A stretch of DNA of 64,000 nt, from positions 32,731 to 96,730 of the forward strand of contig NZ_AZUY01000009.1 of the NCBI RefSeq assembly GCF_000513935.1. Direction: 5' to 3'. Below the pieces are notes generated by a model. It was not told where the DNA came from. It was given only the letters and a program-made list of their open reading frames with translations, and ran no database searches. Position 1 is the stretch's first letter. Each line of letters starts with the position of its first letter. Shown here in pieces: positions 19,084 through 28,696 of the stretch. A program made the position numbers and the translations under genes. This DNA is from Mesorhizobium sp. WSM3626 (lineage in GTDB: Bacteria > Pseudomonadota > Alphaproteobacteria > Rhizobiales > Rhizobiaceae).

Positions 19084-19521
19084 ATGGACATTCTCGAACT
19101 CGAAAGCTTCCTGCCCTACCGGCTCTACCGTCTTGCCGATGCCGTCAGCCGCGAATTCTCGAAGGTCTATAAGGACCGCCATGGCCTGACCCGGCCCGAA
19201 TGGCGCACGTTATCGGGATTGGGACAGCGCGGCACGATGACCGCGACGGAACTTGGCGAGCAGTCGGCCATGCACAAGACCAAGGTCTCGCGCGCCGTGG
19301 CCGAGTTGGAACGGCGGCGCTGGTTGATGCGAACGGCTGACGAGAACGACCGCCGCGTCGAGCACCTGACACTGACCAAGACCGGGCTTGCGGCCTATCG
19401 CGAGATGGTGCCGCTGGCGAAGGCGTTTGAGAGGGAATTGCTGGCGAAGTTTGGCGTGGACGAACGTGCGGCGATTATGAGCGGGGTGGCGGCACTGGAG
19501 ATGGCGTTGGAAGGAAAATAG
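19084..19521 (+). CDS. MarR family transcriptional regulator (likely HmgR-like)
   Basis: 145 residues with the winged helix of MarR proteins: GLTRPEWRTLSGLGQRGTMT, LGEQSAMHKTKVSRAVAELE (recognition helix) and the wing RTADENDRRVEHLTLT. It is divergent from hmgA, so it probably represses homogentisate breakdown genes and responds to a pathway intermediate; this is inferred from position and from HmgR-type regulators elsewhere. Length and domain are complete. Confidence 0.9.
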   Translation: MDILELESFLPYRLYRLADAVSREFSKVYKDRHGLTRPEWRTLSGLGQRGTMTATELGEQSAMHKTKVSRAVAELERRRWLMRTADENDRRVEHLTLTKTGLAAYREMVPLAKAFERELLAKFGVDERAAIMSGVAALEMALEGK

Positions 19522-19582
19522 AGTTGATAGGCTGGCAGGACAGAGGGGGCGCGAAGGAACTCCACATCTCTGTCGACGCGTC

Positions 19583-20617
19583 TCACCAGTCCATCACCAC
19601 CTTGCCCGAACTGCCGCTCCTCATCGCATCGAACCCAACCTGGAAATCATCGACGCCGATGCGATGCGTGATTAGGCCGGTCACATCGAGCGGGCCCTGT
19701 ACCAGGGCGATCATCTTGTACCAGGTCTCGAACATTTCGCGACCATAGATGCCCTTCAAGTGCAGCATCTTGAAGATGACCTTGTTCCAGTCGATCTCGA
19801 AGCCGGTCGGCGCTATGCCGAGGATGGCGATCTTGCCGCCATTGTTCATGGTGTCGATCATGTCGCGGAAGGCGGGCGCGGCGCCCGACATTTCGAGACC
19901 GACGTCGAATCCCTCGGTCATGCCGAGCACCGGCATGACATCGCGCAGCTTTTCCTTCGAGGCATCGACGACATGTTGGACGCCGAGCTTTTTCGCCAGC
20001 GCCAGCCGCACCGGGTTGATGTCGGTGATGACCACCTTGCGCGCGCCGACGCACTGCGCCACCAGCGCGCCCATGATGCCGATCGGTCCGGCGCCGGTGA
20101 CCAACACATCCTCGCCGACCAGATCGAAGGACAGCGCCGTGTGGACGGCATTGCCCAAGGGGTCAAAGATCGCGGCAATCTCGTCTAGAACATCGTCGGG
20201 AATCGGCACGACATTGTGCTGCGGGATCGCCAGATATTCGCCGAAGGCGCCAGGACGGTTTACGCCGACGCCGAGCGTGTTGCGGCACAGATGTCCCCTG
20301 CCCGCACGACAGTTGCGGCAGTGGCCGCAGACAATGTGGCCCTCGCCCGACACGCGCTGGCCGACCTTGTATTCGGTAACCGCAGCACCAAAGTCGGCGA
20401 CCGTTCCGACGAATTCATGGCCGGTGACCATCGGCACCGGCACCGTCTTCTGCGCCCACTGGTCCCAATTGTAGATATGCACGTCGGTGCCGCAGATCGC
20501 TGTCTTCTTGACCTTGATCAACACGTCGTTGGGGCCGATCTCCGGCACCGGCACCTCTTCCATCCAGATGCCCGGCTCGGCCTTGGCCTTCACCAGCGCC
20601 TTCATCATGTTCGACAT
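19583..20617 (-). CDS. tdh: L-threonine 3-dehydrogenase
   Basis: 344 residues, a zinc-dependent medium-chain dehydrogenase oxidising L-threonine to 2-amino-3-ketobutyrate with NAD+. Catalytic zinc ligands lie in [14 protein letters not shown] and TGHEFVG. The structural zinc site is [16 protein letters not shown], and the NAD loop is [16 protein letters not shown]. It is 52 bases downstream of kbl on the same strand; the two enzymes act in sequence to form glycine and acetyl-CoA. Confidence 0.96.
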   Translation of the reverse strand: MSNMMKALVKAKAEPGIWMEEVPVPEIGPNDVLIKVKKTAICGTDVHIYNWDQWAQKTVPVPMVTGHEFVGTVADFGAAVTEYKVGQRVSGEGHIVCGHCRNCRAGRGHLCRNTLGVGVNRPGAFGEYLAIPQHNVVPIPDDVLDEIAAIFDPLGNAVHTALSFDLVGEDVLVTGAGPIGIMGALVAQCVGARKVVITDINPVRLALAKKLGVQHVVDASKEKLRDVMPVLGMTEGFDVGLEMSGAAPAFRDMIDTMNNGGKIAILGIAPTGFEIDWNKVIFKMLHLKGIYGREMFETWYKMIALVQGPLDVTGLITHRIGVDDFQVGFDAMRSGSSGKVVMDW

Positions 20618-20669
20618 TCTTTTGTCCCTTGAATCTCTTGATCCGGAATCGCTTTTCGGCGCCGGCCGT

Positions 20670-21857
20670 TCAGGAAATCACGCCCAATTCCCTACCGACC
20701 GCACCGAATGCCTCCACCGCGCGGTCGACATCAGCGCTGGAATGCGCCGCCGACATCTGGGTGCGGATGCGCGCCTGGCCTTTCGGCACGACCGGGAACG
20801 AAAAGCCGATGACATAAATGCCACGCTTCAGCATGCGCGCGGCCATCTCCTGGGCCAGCGTCGCATCACCGAGCATCACCGGTATGATCGGATGATCGGC
20901 GCCTGCCAGCGTGAAGCCAAGCTTGCCCATCTGGGACCGGAACCGCGCCGCATTGGCATATAGGCGCTCGCGCAAGGCATCGCCATTGCGGATCAGGTCG
21001 AACACCTTGATCGAGGCGCCGGCGATCGCCGGCATCAGCGTGTTGGAAAAGAGATAGGGCCGCGAGCGCTGGCGCAGCCAGTCGACGACCTGGCTTTTGC
21101 CAGAGGTATATCCGCCGGAAGCGCCGCCGAGCGCCTTGCCGAGCGTGCCGGTGATAATGTCCACCCTGCCCTCGACGCCGCAATGTTCGGCCGAGCCGCG
21201 GCCGTTTGAACCGACGAAACCAACCGCATGGCTGTCGTCGACCATCACCATCGCGTCGTATTTCTCGGCGAGATCGCAGACACCTCGGAGATTGGCGATG
21301 ATGCCGTCCATGGAAAACACGCCGTCGGTGGCGATCAGCCGGAAGCGGCAATCCTTCGCTTCCTGCAATCGCGCCTCGAGATCGGCCATGTCGTTATTGG
21401 CGTAGCGGAAGCGTTTGGCCTTCGACAGCCTGACACCATCGATGATCGAGGCGTGGTTCAACGCATCCGAGATAACAGCATCCTCTTCGCCAAGCAACGT
21501 CTCGAACAGGCCGCCATTGGCGTCGAAGCAGGAGCCGTAGAGGATGGTGTCCTCCAGGCTGAGGAAGGATGAAATTGTCGCCTCGAGCTGTTTATGCTCT
21601 TCCTGCGTGCCGCAGATGAAGCGCACCGAGGCCATGCCGTAGCCGTAGCGATCGAGCGCCTGCGTGGCCGCCGCGCGCAGGTCCGCGCTGTCGGCAAGGC
21701 CGAGATAATTGTTGGCGCAGAAATTCAATACTTTCTCGCCACCGACCTCGATTTTGGCCGACTGCATCGAGGAAATCACCCGCTCGGACTTGTAGAGGCC
21801 GGCGGATTTCAGCCCTGCAAGCTCGCTGTCGATATGGGAGAGAAATGCTGCGGTCAT
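20670..21857 (-). CDS. kbl: Glycine C-acetyltransferase (2-amino-3-ketobutyrate CoA ligase)
   Basis: 395 residues, a PLP-dependent alpha-oxoamine synthase cleaving 2-amino-3-ketobutyrate with CoA to glycine and acetyl-CoA. Seen: [34 protein letters not shown], and the PLP lysine in [15 protein letters not shown]. It is preceded by GAGG and followed by tdh, the classical kbl-tdh operon. All key residues are intact. Confidence 0.96.
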   Translation of the reverse strand: MTAAFLSHIDSELAGLKSAGLYKSERVISSMQSAKIEVGGEKVLNFCANNYLGLADSADLRAAATQALDRYGYGMASVRFICGTQEEHKQLEATISSFLSLEDTILYGSCFDANGGLFETLLGEEDAVISDALNHASIIDGVRLSKAKRFRYANNDMADLEARLQEAKDCRFRLIATDGVFSMDGIIANLRGVCDLAEKYDAMVMVDDSHAVGFVGSNGRGSAEHCGVEGRVDIITGTLGKALGGASGGYTSGKSQVVDWLRQRSRPYLFSNTLMPAIAGASIKVFDLIRNGDALRERLYANAARFRSQMGKLGFTLAGADHPIIPVMLGDATLAQEMAARMLKRGIYVIGFSFPVVPKGQARIRTQMSAAHSSADVDRAVEAFGAVGRELGVIS

Positions 21858-22166
21858 GATCAGGCCTCGTTTGACGTGGGCAGACTGTCGTCCCGCCGGC
21901 GCAAAAAATCCATCGCAAAAGCGACCGGATCAGGTGGCCGGGCAGCATCAGCCGGGATGCAATGGACATTGCCCAAGTGACGGCCCGGGAACGCATGGAC
22001 TGACGAATGCTCAAAAGCGGGCTTGCGGCGAAAGAAGCCGATAACCATTTCGCGATTTCTCCCCGCCTCCCCCTTGCCGGCCGGCCGTCGACTTCCGGTC
22101 CTGTTAACGTTTGCAGTTCAATGGTGCTCATACAGAAATCCGTTGGCGAGAGGACTGCCCCCAAAC
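21858..22166. other. Intergenic region between kbl and the GGDEF-EAL gene
   Basis: 309 bases separating divergent genes; it should carry both promoters. A 62-codon minus-strand frame (22048-21860) ends directly before kbl and could encode a small protein starting MVIGFFRRKPAFEHSS, but I do not recognise it and its composition does not decide. No tRNA or obvious riboswitch is visible. Confidence 0.4.
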
Positions 22167-24239
22167 ATGTCTCAGCAGCCGGTGCAAACCGTTTCAGGCA
22201 AGCTCATACTGCTGATCAAAGCTGGCTACTGGCTGGCGCTGCTGATCATTGCCGCCATGGTGGCGGCCTCCTTCGTCCTGCTGCAGCAGACGATGGCCAC
22301 GCAGCAGCACAACAACACGCTGCTCGACATCGTCGGCACGCAAAAAACGTTATCGCAGCGCATCGTTTTCCTTGCCAGCGCAACGGGCGCCGCCTCGCGC
22401 GACAAGCAGCCGGCGCTGGTCAGCGCGCTGAAGCAGGCCACGGCTGAGTTCGAGACAAGTTATGATCTGCTGCTCAAGCAGACAGGCGCGGATCCGCAAT
22501 CGCCTGCCAAGCTCGATCCGAAGTCGATCGAGAGCGTGCTTTTCGCCAAACCCTTCCATCTCGACTATTTCTCGGTTGGCCTGATCGCCAATGGCGATCG
22601 GCTGGTCTCGGCCTTTGAATCGCAACTCAACCAGCTCGACAATGGGGGCTACAAGGGCGGCGCCGAACGAGTCAACCTCGATGCCTCGGTCGCCAATGCC
22701 ACGCTGTCGGGCTATGCCGCGCTTGGCCAGCGCATCAGTGCGGATGCCGACGAGCGCTCCGAGAAGCTGCTCACCCTCCATCGCACGCTGTTCTACGCCA
22801 CCCTCGGCGTCATCCTGCTGGTGGCGCTGTTCATCTTCAGGCCGATGTCCAACGCGATCCTGCGCAAGACACGTGAACTGGTCGATGCGCGCAATTCGAT
22901 GGCCTTCATCGCGGTGCATGACGGCCTCACCGGCCTGCACAACCGCACCTTCTTGACCGACCATTTCGAGACGCTGATCAAGGGCGCGCATCGCCGGCGC
23001 GAACGCCTGGCCGTGGTCCAGCTCGACCTCGACCGCTTCAAGCAGATCAACGATACGCTGGGTCACGCCGCCGGCGATTATGTCCTGGTGGTGACCGCAC
23101 AGCGCATGCGCGATTCCTGCCGGGCGTCGGATCTGTGCGCGCGGCTTGGTGGCGACGAATTCGTGATGATCCTCAACGGAGCCGGCAACACCGAGGACAT
23201 CAACATGCTGGCACGGCGCATCCTGGTGCACATCAATGAGCCCATCGTATTCCAGGGCACCACCATCCTTCCGGGCGCCAGCGGCGGCATCGCCGTCTAT
23301 CCGATCGATGCCGACAATGCACAAGACCTGCTCGTCCATGCCGATCTGGCGCTTTACTCCGCCAAAAAAATGGGGGGCGGCAACTTCTCGTTCTTCTCAG
23401 AGGAACTGCGCCGCGAGCTCGACTACCGCAAGCAGCTCGAACACGACATCAAGGTCGCCATTTCCGAGAAGGCATTCCAGGTCTATTTCCAGCCGCAGGT
23501 CTCGCTGACCGACGGCACCATCAGCGGCATCGAAGCGCTCGTGCGATGGAACCATGCCGAGCGCGGCATGATCTCGCCGGGCGAGTTCATTCCGGTCGCC
23601 GAGAAATGCGGCTTCATGCCGGAGATCGGCCGCATCGTGATCAGCAAGGCGATCAACGAGGCCGCTGAATGGAACCGTGCCGGGATTGCCTTCGGGCGGC
23701 TTGCCGTCAATGTCTCGGGCACCGAGCTGCGCGAGCACGATTTCGATGCGTTTCTGTTCGAGACGTTGGAGAAGGCCGGACTGCCGCCGCAGAAACTGTC
23801 GCTGGAAATCGTCGAATCCGTCATTCTCGACGACGAGAAGACAGGCATCGCGGCGAAGCTGCGCCACATCAGGGCGGCCGGCGTGCATCTGGAGCTCGAC
23901 GATTTCGGCACCGGCTATGCTTCGCTCAGCCACGTCAATCCCAACGAGATCGACCGGCTCAAGATCGACCGCCGCTTCGTCCAGAACATCCATGAGAATG
24001 GAGACAACTCCAAGATCGTGCGCGCCATCACGGAGCTTGCCCGGGGGCTGGGCATCTCCATCGTCGCCGAGGGCGCCGAAACCGAGGCGGAACTCGATTC
24101 GCTGATGGCAATCGGCTGCGACCAGGTGCAAGGCTATTCGATCGCTTTTCCGATGCCGCATGACAAGGCGCTTGAATGGCTGACCGCCCGCATGCCGAAG
24201 AAAGCCAGGCTGACGGTATTGCAGGGAAGCCTGGCGTAG
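22167..24239 (+). CDS. Membrane GGDEF-EAL protein with PilJ-like periplasmic sensor
   Basis: 690 residues. A first membrane helix (about 13-40), a periplasmic PilJ/type IV pili MCP-like helical domain (GTQKTLSQRIVFLA at 57-70), a second membrane helix (about 209-229), then a GGDEF domain (motif intact at 328-332) and an EAL domain (EAL at 456-458, DDFGTGYASLSH downstream). Both active-site signatures are intact, so it could make or degrade cyclic di-GMP. The start at 22167 gives a short cytoplasmic tail; a longer open frame upstream lacks support. The prophage lies just beyond its 3' neighbour. Confidence 0.9.
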   Translation: MSQQPVQTVSGKLILLIKAGYWLALLIIAAMVAASFVLLQQTMATQQHNNTLLDIVGTQKTLSQRIVFLASATGAASRDKQPALVSALKQATAEFETSYDLLLKQTGADPQSPAKLDPKSIESVLFAKPFHLDYFSVGLIANGDRLVSAFESQLNQLDNGGYKGGAERVNLDASVANATLSGYAALGQRISADADERSEKLLTLHRTLFYATLGVILLVALFIFRPMSNAILRKTRELVDARNSMAFIAVHDGLTGLHNRTFLTDHFETLIKGAHRRRERLAVVQLDLDRFKQINDTLGHAAGDYVLVVTAQRMRDSCRASDLCARLGGDEFVMILNGAGNTEDINMLARRILVHINEPIVFQGTTILPGASGGIAVYPIDADNAQDLLVHADLALYSAKKMGGGNFSFFSEELRRELDYRKQLEHDIKVAISEKAFQVYFQPQVSLTDGTISGIEALVRWNHAERGMISPGEFIPVAEKCGFMPEIGRIVISKAINEAAEWNRAGIAFGRLAVNVSGTELREHDFDAFLFETLEKAGLPPQKLSLEIVESVILDDEKTGIAAKLRHIRAAGVHLELDDFGTGYASLSHVNPNEIDRLKIDRRFVQNIHENGDNSKIVRAITELARGLGISIVAEGAETEAELDSLMAIGCDQVQGYSIAFPMPHDKALEWLTARMPKKARLTVLQGSLA

Positions 24240-24313
24240 GTAGAGCCCGGCCAGCCTTGACAAGTAGCCGCGAAAATGGCGGCCTGCCCTGATCGCAACG
24301 GGATAGCGGCCGC

Positions 24314-24677
24314 ATGACGTTCCTTCGGCTTGCCCTGGCAGCCATGTTGATGCCGGCGTTGCCGGCCTATGGCGCGGATCGCACCATCTATCTCACCTTC
24401 GACGACGGTCCGCTGAACGGCACAAGCAACATCCTCGACGTCTTGGAGGCGGCGCAGGTTCCGGCAACGCTGTTCATGGTCGGCATGCATGCCGAAGCCA
24501 GTGCGTCCAACAAGGCGTTGGTACGGCGCGCCAAGGCGATGCCGCTGGTGACGATCGGCAACCACAGCTACAGTCACGCCTACAATCACTACCGGCACTT
24601 CTATGGCGATACGGAAGGCGTGGTTGCCGACATGCTCAAGGCCAATGCCGTATTGGGCCTGAAGCCGGCGGTGCACG
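24314..24677 (+). pseudogene. Polysaccharide deacetylase, 5' part interrupted by the prophage
   Basis: About 121 codons of a NodB-homology (carbohydrate esterase 4) protein with a signal peptide (MTFLRLALAAMLMPALPAYG). Motif 1, YLTFDDGP, and motif 2, GNHSYSHAYNH (metal-binding H-x3-H), are present. The frame then hits TAG at 24680, inside the sequence taken as the phage end. Motifs 3-5 are missing and should lie beyond the left prophage end outside the window. The family removes N-acetyl or other acyl groups from cell-surface glycans. Confidence 0.85.
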
Positions 24678-24724
24678 TGTAGCGCGCAAAATCGTTTGGC
24701 ACCTCCGCGCAACTTCATTTGGCA
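24678..24724. repeat. Prophage right end with two transposase-site-like repeats
   Basis: The end begins TGTAGCGCGCAAAATCG, similar to the Mu right end (TGAAGCGGCGCACGAAAA). Two 18-base repeats are spaced 23 bases apart: GCGCAAAATCGTTTGGCA (24684-24701) and GCGCAACTTCATTTGGCA (24707-24724), matching at 14 of 18 positions. This fits paired MuA binding sites (R1, R2). The last five host bases, GCACG, would be one copy of the 5-bp target duplication if the end is at 24678. Confidence 0.75.
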
Positions 24725-24762
24725 TCAGTTAGGCGCGGTTATAATGGCCTTTGAACGGCCAT

Positions 24763-25176
24763 TTAGCGGTCAGCCAGGTACTCGTCGCTGGCGGCAACGA
24801 ACCGGGTGAACTCCCGCTCGATCTCAGCCACGGCCTCGTCCTTGCTGTCGGCCCGGCCTCTTGCCCCGTTCTGACGCTTTAGGAGGGCATCGTGGTAGTA
24901 CAGGCCCCAATGCCAGGCGCCGGCAGACGGGCCGTGCTGGTGCTTCATTATCCGGCCGACATCATTGCCAATGAAAGACGCCGCGAAGTCGTATGGCGCC
25001 GCGCGGCCGCCGATGACGGTGCGGGCCCATGACAACCGGACCCGCGCCCCCCGCTGCAGGATGAACTTGAACGCGTCGTGCCGCGCCTCAAAAGTCGCCA
25101 GCACCGTGGGGCCGTCGTCCACGACCTGGAAGCCGCGCTGATAGGCAAAACGAACCGTCAGGCGATCTATGGCCAT
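24763..25176 (-). CDS. Hypothetical phage protein
   Basis: 137 residues, starting MAIDRLTVRFAYQRGF after GGAGG. I do not recognise the family. The middle contains RHDAFKFILQRGARVRLSWA and FIGNDVGRIMKHQHGPSAG, with a charged helical C-terminus. It is the gene closest to the prophage right end and is divergent from the next small secreted protein, at the edge of the accessory region. Confidence 0.6.
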   Translation of the reverse strand: MAIDRLTVRFAYQRGFQVVDDGPTVLATFEARHDAFKFILQRGARVRLSWARTVIGGRAAPYDFAASFIGNDVGRIMKHQHGPSAGAWHWGLYYHDALLKRQNGARGRADSKDEAVAEIEREFTRFVAASDEYLADR

Positions 25177-25305
25177 CACACAATCCTCCCGTCCTCGTGG
25201 CGCATGCCTCGGCCACGACCGGTTCAACCAACATTAGGGGGCATTTGCTCCGGCGGGAATGTTGGTTTAGCGTCCCCCCTGCTTTCACCGGGGGGAGACA
25301 ACAAA

Positions 25306-25689
25306 ATGCGCGCGCTGCTGGCCTTGATGCTGCTGACGGGGACTGCGCACGCAGGGTGCAATGACACGCTGCTGGCGTTCGGCGAATGGAGCGTCGTGCC
25401 ACTCGATTACGATCAGGTTCAGATGAGCGTGGCCTTCAAATCGAGCGCCGATAAGCCCATTGCGATGATCAATGCCATGGCCGGTTATATTGACGCTCTC
25501 GGCGACCCGGTGGTGTCATTCCGGCTAGACAAGGATGTCGAAATCCCAGCCGGCGGCATGTACACCGAAGTGAAAAACTGGGCCAGAGACCCGTTCGAGC
25601 GCATGCTGATACTCAAGCATGCTGAGGTGAAGACCTTCGTTTGCGTTGAAGCCGTGCTTTACAAAGACGGGACGAAGCAGGCTTTTTAG
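25306..25689 (+). CDS. Small secreted hypothetical protein
   Basis: 127 residues with a clear signal peptide (MRALLALMLLTGTAHAG) and two Cys in the mature part (GCNDTLLAF and TFVCVEAVLY), which may form a disulfide. GGGGGAGA lies before the ATG. The function is unknown. It runs opposite to the phage late transcript and ends 5 bases from the convergent DNA ligase gene, as expected of a cargo gene expressed in the lysogen. Confidence 0.65.
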   Translation: MRALLALMLLTGTAHAGCNDTLLAFGEWSVVPLDYDQVQMSVAFKSSADKPIAMINAMAGYIDALGDPVVSFRLDKDVEIPAGGMYTEVKNWARDPFERMLILKHAEVKTFVCVEAVLYKDGTKQAF

Positions 25690-25694
25690 AGCTA

Positions 25695-26573
25695 TCAATC
25701 ACTGTCCCTGTAATCCAGCAGCGTGGCATGGCGCAACTTCGGCTCGCCTCGCAGAAACCGCACGCGCGCCTTGACGCTGTGCTTGAGCCATTCGACCTCT
25801 TGGCCTGTCACGGCCTTCGGGAGGCCCGCCGGTGGCCGGCCCTTGCGCACCCGCTCCATGAGCCGTTCGCGGATCTCCTCGGTTAGGGCGATTGTCGCGG
25901 CGCCGGCATACTTACCCTCGCGCGCCATAAGCCCGACCGTCTGCTTACCAGGCTCGCGCTTGAACCCCAGTAGCTCGAACTCGCCAACATCCCAGCATTT
26001 GGTCTTGACCCAGGCTTCCGAGGGACCGCTGCGATATGGGCTGTGCCGGCGCTTCGAGACCATGCCCTCCAGCTTCAGCTTCCCGACGCCAGCGTAGAAC
26101 TCGGCTCCGCCGCCCTCGACGTGCTGGCTGTATTGGATGATGCCCTTGGCCGGCTTTAGCAGGTCCCACAGGATCGCCTTGCGCTCGATCGCGGCCAGCG
26201 CGCGCAGATCCTTGCCGTCCAAGTGCATGATGTCGAAGGCGACGAAGGCGAGCAGCTCGGCGTTCCAAGTCATGCGCGAATGCATCTGGTGGAAGTTGGG
26301 GCGACCGTCCGGCTCGGGCGCGATCATCTCGCCATCGATGATGAACGCCTTGGCTGGCAGCTTCTCCGCCGCGCCGATGACAGGCCAGTATCGCTTCGAC
26401 CAGTCATGGCCGTTTTTGGTGAAGGCGCGCACGCCTGCCCAGTCGAGGACAAGCTGGGTGCGAAATCCGTCATACTTGATCTCGTGGAACCAGTCGTCGC
26501 TGAGTGGCGGCTCAAGGACCAGTTCGGGCTCAAGCGGTTTGATGAACTTCAGCCGATCTGCGGCGTTACGCAC
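25695..26573 (-). CDS. ATP-dependent DNA ligase (LigD-type ligase domain)
   Basis: 292 residues. A stand-alone ATP-dependent ligase with nucleotidyltransferase and OB domains. The nucleophilic Lys33 lies in motif I (EIKYDGFR). Motif III-like FVAFDIMHLDG, motif IV EGMVSKRRHSPYR and motif V EAWVKTKC are present, followed by an OB fold with FELLGFKREPGK. The fold and sequence resemble the ligase domain of NHEJ LigD, but polymerase and nuclease domains and a Ku gene are absent. It could seal nicks left by transposition or repair phage DNA. Confidence 0.88.
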   Translation of the reverse strand: MRNAADRLKFIKPLEPELVLEPPLSDDWFHEIKYDGFRTQLVLDWAGVRAFTKNGHDWSKRYWPVIGAAEKLPAKAFIIDGEMIAPEPDGRPNFHQMHSRMTWNAELLAFVAFDIMHLDGKDLRALAAIERKAILWDLLKPAKGIIQYSQHVEGGGAEFYAGVGKLKLEGMVSKRRHSPYRSGPSEAWVKTKCWDVGEFELLGFKREPGKQTVGLMAREGKYAGAATIALTEEIRERLMERVRKGRPPAGLPKAVTGQEVEWLKHSVKARVRFLRGEPKLRHATLLDYRDSD

Positions 26574-26652
26574 ACTCGATACTCCAACTGCCAGACAAGG
26601 CCCGCCGGCCGTTTTGGTTGCATTTTAGCTTAATTGAATGTGGAAACAGTTG

Positions 26653-26847
26653 ATGAAGATCGAGGCGGAGGACTGCCGAGCGGCGCTAGCGCTAATCAGG
26701 AGCACGATCGAGGACCACTGTCCGCCCGGCGTGCTGCCCAGCGAAGAGATGGTCAACGGGCTCTACAGCCCCGATCTGATGGGCGAGGCCAAGGCGATCT
26801 CCGCCGCCATAGTCGCGACGGTTGAAAAGCTGACTCGTCATAGCTGA
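26653..26847 (+). CDS. Small hypothetical protein
   Basis: 64 residues, beginning MKIEAEDCRAALALIRSTIED. It is acidic and helical, with no recognised family. An upstream in-frame ATG at 26638 has no ribosome site, whereas GGAAA precedes the chosen start. It sits in the plus-strand cargo cluster after the ligase gene. Confidence 0.45.
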   Translation: MKIEAEDCRAALALIRSTIEDHCPPGVLPSEEMVNGLYSPDLMGEAKAISAAIVATVEKLTRHS

Positions 26848-26890
26848 GAAGATCAGGCATCCTGCTGCCAGTCGAGCGATAGGCGTAGAC

Positions 26891-27127
26891 ATGCGAAAAG
26901 GTGAGGTCGCTGCAAAGGCGGCGCTGATGATCGGCTCTCTTGCCGCTTATTGGTTCGTCGGATCATGGCTACGCGGCGACTTCGTCGAGACCCCGGAAAT
27001 CTACAAAGTCGCGAAGTGCCAGCGGGCCGTGATCGACGCCCGCAAGGGCCATCCGGACCCTCAGCTTCTTGAGGAATGCCGCAGCAAGGGCCTGATCCCC
27101 ACCGGCCGAGATTCCCAGGGGAATTGA
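26891..27127 (+). CDS. Small membrane-anchored hypothetical protein
   Basis: 78 residues with one N-terminal hydrophobic segment (AALMIGSLAAYWFVGSWL) and a soluble tail containing two Cys (VAKCQRAVID, LLEECRSKG). It may be an anchored envelope protein. There is no recognised family. It lies between a small helical protein and the TadG-like gene, all on the plus strand. Confidence 0.5.
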   Translation: MRKGEVAAKAALMIGSLAAYWFVGSWLRGDFVETPEIYKVAKCQRAVIDARKGHPDPQLLEECRSKGLIPTGRDSQGN

Positions 27128-27185
27128 ATTCTCGCCCAAAAGAGCGCTTTATAAGTGCCGTCTAATGGGCTGGGGCTCGAATTCC

Positions 27186-28694
27186 ATGGGTATTCTCCGC
27201 GACTTCCTTCGCAGCGTCGAAGGCTATGTGACCGCTCTTGCGCTGATCGCCATGCCGTTGCTGCTCGGCTTTGCGCTGCTCGTCATCGATGTCGGCAGGG
27301 CGAACAACCTTCACACCGACCTTCAGAACGCGACCGATTCCTTAGCGCTCGCCGGCGCCCGCGAACTTGACGGCGGGTCGAATTCGATCACGAGGGCCAA
27401 CGATGCGCTCGCCGCTCTGGTCAAGAACGAGGCCCGGTTTGGCAACGGTGGCCCGGCGATCATCGACAACACCCAGGTCAGCGCGATCTATCTCGACGCT
27501 ATTCCGCCCAGCGACGACACACGGATCGACGCAGCCTGGGTAACCGCTCACCAGACGACCGATGGCCTCAAGGCGGTCTACCTGCTCGTGAGATCGACGC
27601 CGCGAGCCATGACCACGCTGTTCCCGCTGCCGGTGGGGCTGACACTGCAGACGCTGAACATCCAAGCCGAGGCGGTTGCGGTCTATGACGCGTCGGCCTG
27701 TGACGTGACGCCCCTGTTCATCTGCAACCCATTCGAGCCGGTCGGCGGGTCTGGCAACAACCTGACCTTTCAGGAGAACTTCGCCCAGGGTGCGACCTAC
27801 GGGCGGCAACTGATCCTTTCCTTCTCCGGCAACTCGTCTCCGCAGCCGGGCAATTTCGGCTGGCTTGAGGTGGCGGCGAGCGGCGGTAACGCTCTTCGCG
27901 ATGCGCTGGCGACAGGCAAGCCCGGCCTCTGCTACGGTATGCGCGGTCTCCAAACCAAGACCGGCGGAACGATCGGCCCTGCAGAACAGGGGATCAACAC
28001 TCGCTTCGGCGTCTACGCCGGAGCCATGAAAAACAACGATCCCGACACTGCTCCCGCCTACAATGTCCGCAGAGGCGAAAAAGACCCGACGAAGACTTCC
28101 AGTTGCTCGGCCTACACCGAGGAGACCGACCGGACAAAGGCGATGGCGCTTCCAGACTGGTCTCTCCCTGGCGGCACCTATTCGGACCAGACCCTTGTCG
28201 GCGGTGGTGTTTTGAAGGGCGATAAATGGGATTATTCTGCCTACTGGACGCTCAACCACCCCGGCGCGTCGGCGCCGTCGACATTTCCCAAGCCAACAGA
28301 CCCGACGGGAAGCAAGACCATACCTTCGCGCTACGATGTCTACTCCTATGAAAACAAGAACGATCTGGTCACAGGAGCCGCCAACAAAGCGCCGAACGGC
28401 GAGACCGGCGAAGGAGCGTCGAACCGATGCTACAAGGGAAGCGGAACCATTTCGAAGACGGCATTGGACCGAAGGATGGTGTTCGCGGCGGTGATCAACT
28501 GCCATCAGGATTTAGGCAACGGTCATGCAACCATAACCAAGCCAAAAGCCTTCGTTAGCCTTTTCCTCACGAAGCCGATGATCACCAACTCGACCACCAA
28601 AACGCTGTCAGCCGAAATTGTCGATGTCAGCGGCTACAATGGCAATGGCACGCTGGATACGTTTTTGCGTGAAGAATCCTATCTGGTTCGTTGA
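27186..28694 (+). CDS. TadE/TadG-like pilus assembly protein
   Basis: 502 residues. The N-terminus (GYVTALALIAMPLLLGFALL, then VIDVGRANNLHTDLQNATDS) has the form of TadE/TadG minor pseudopilins, with one membrane helix followed by the A-L-A-GARELDG segment. The rest is a Gly/Ser/Thr-rich extracytoplasmic domain with several Cys (for example ACDVTPLFICNPFEP and NRCYKGSG). Host TadG works in Flp pilus assembly, but no other tad gene is near. ATG 27165 is an alternative start; 27186 matches the short cytoplasmic tail usual in the family. An unusual cargo for a prophage. Confidence 0.78.
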   Translation: MGILRDFLRSVEGYVTALALIAMPLLLGFALLVIDVGRANNLHTDLQNATDSLALAGARELDGGSNSITRANDALAALVKNEARFGNGGPAIIDNTQVSAIYLDAIPPSDDTRIDAAWVTAHQTTDGLKAVYLLVRSTPRAMTTLFPLPVGLTLQTLNIQAEAVAVYDASACDVTPLFICNPFEPVGGSGNNLTFQENFAQGATYGRQLILSFSGNSSPQPGNFGWLEVAASGGNALRDALATGKPGLCYGMRGLQTKTGGTIGPAEQGINTRFGVYAGAMKNNDPDTAPAYNVRRGEKDPTKTSSCSAYTEETDRTKAMALPDWSLPGGTYSDQTLVGGGVLKGDKWDYSAYWTLNHPGASAPSTFPKPTDPTGSKTIPSRYDVYSYENKNDLVTGAANKAPNGETGEGASNRCYKGSGTISKTALDRRMVFAAVINCHQDLGNGHATITKPKAFVSLFLTKPMITNSTTKTLSAEIVDVSGYNGNGTLDTFLREESYLVR

Positions 28695-28696
28695 CC

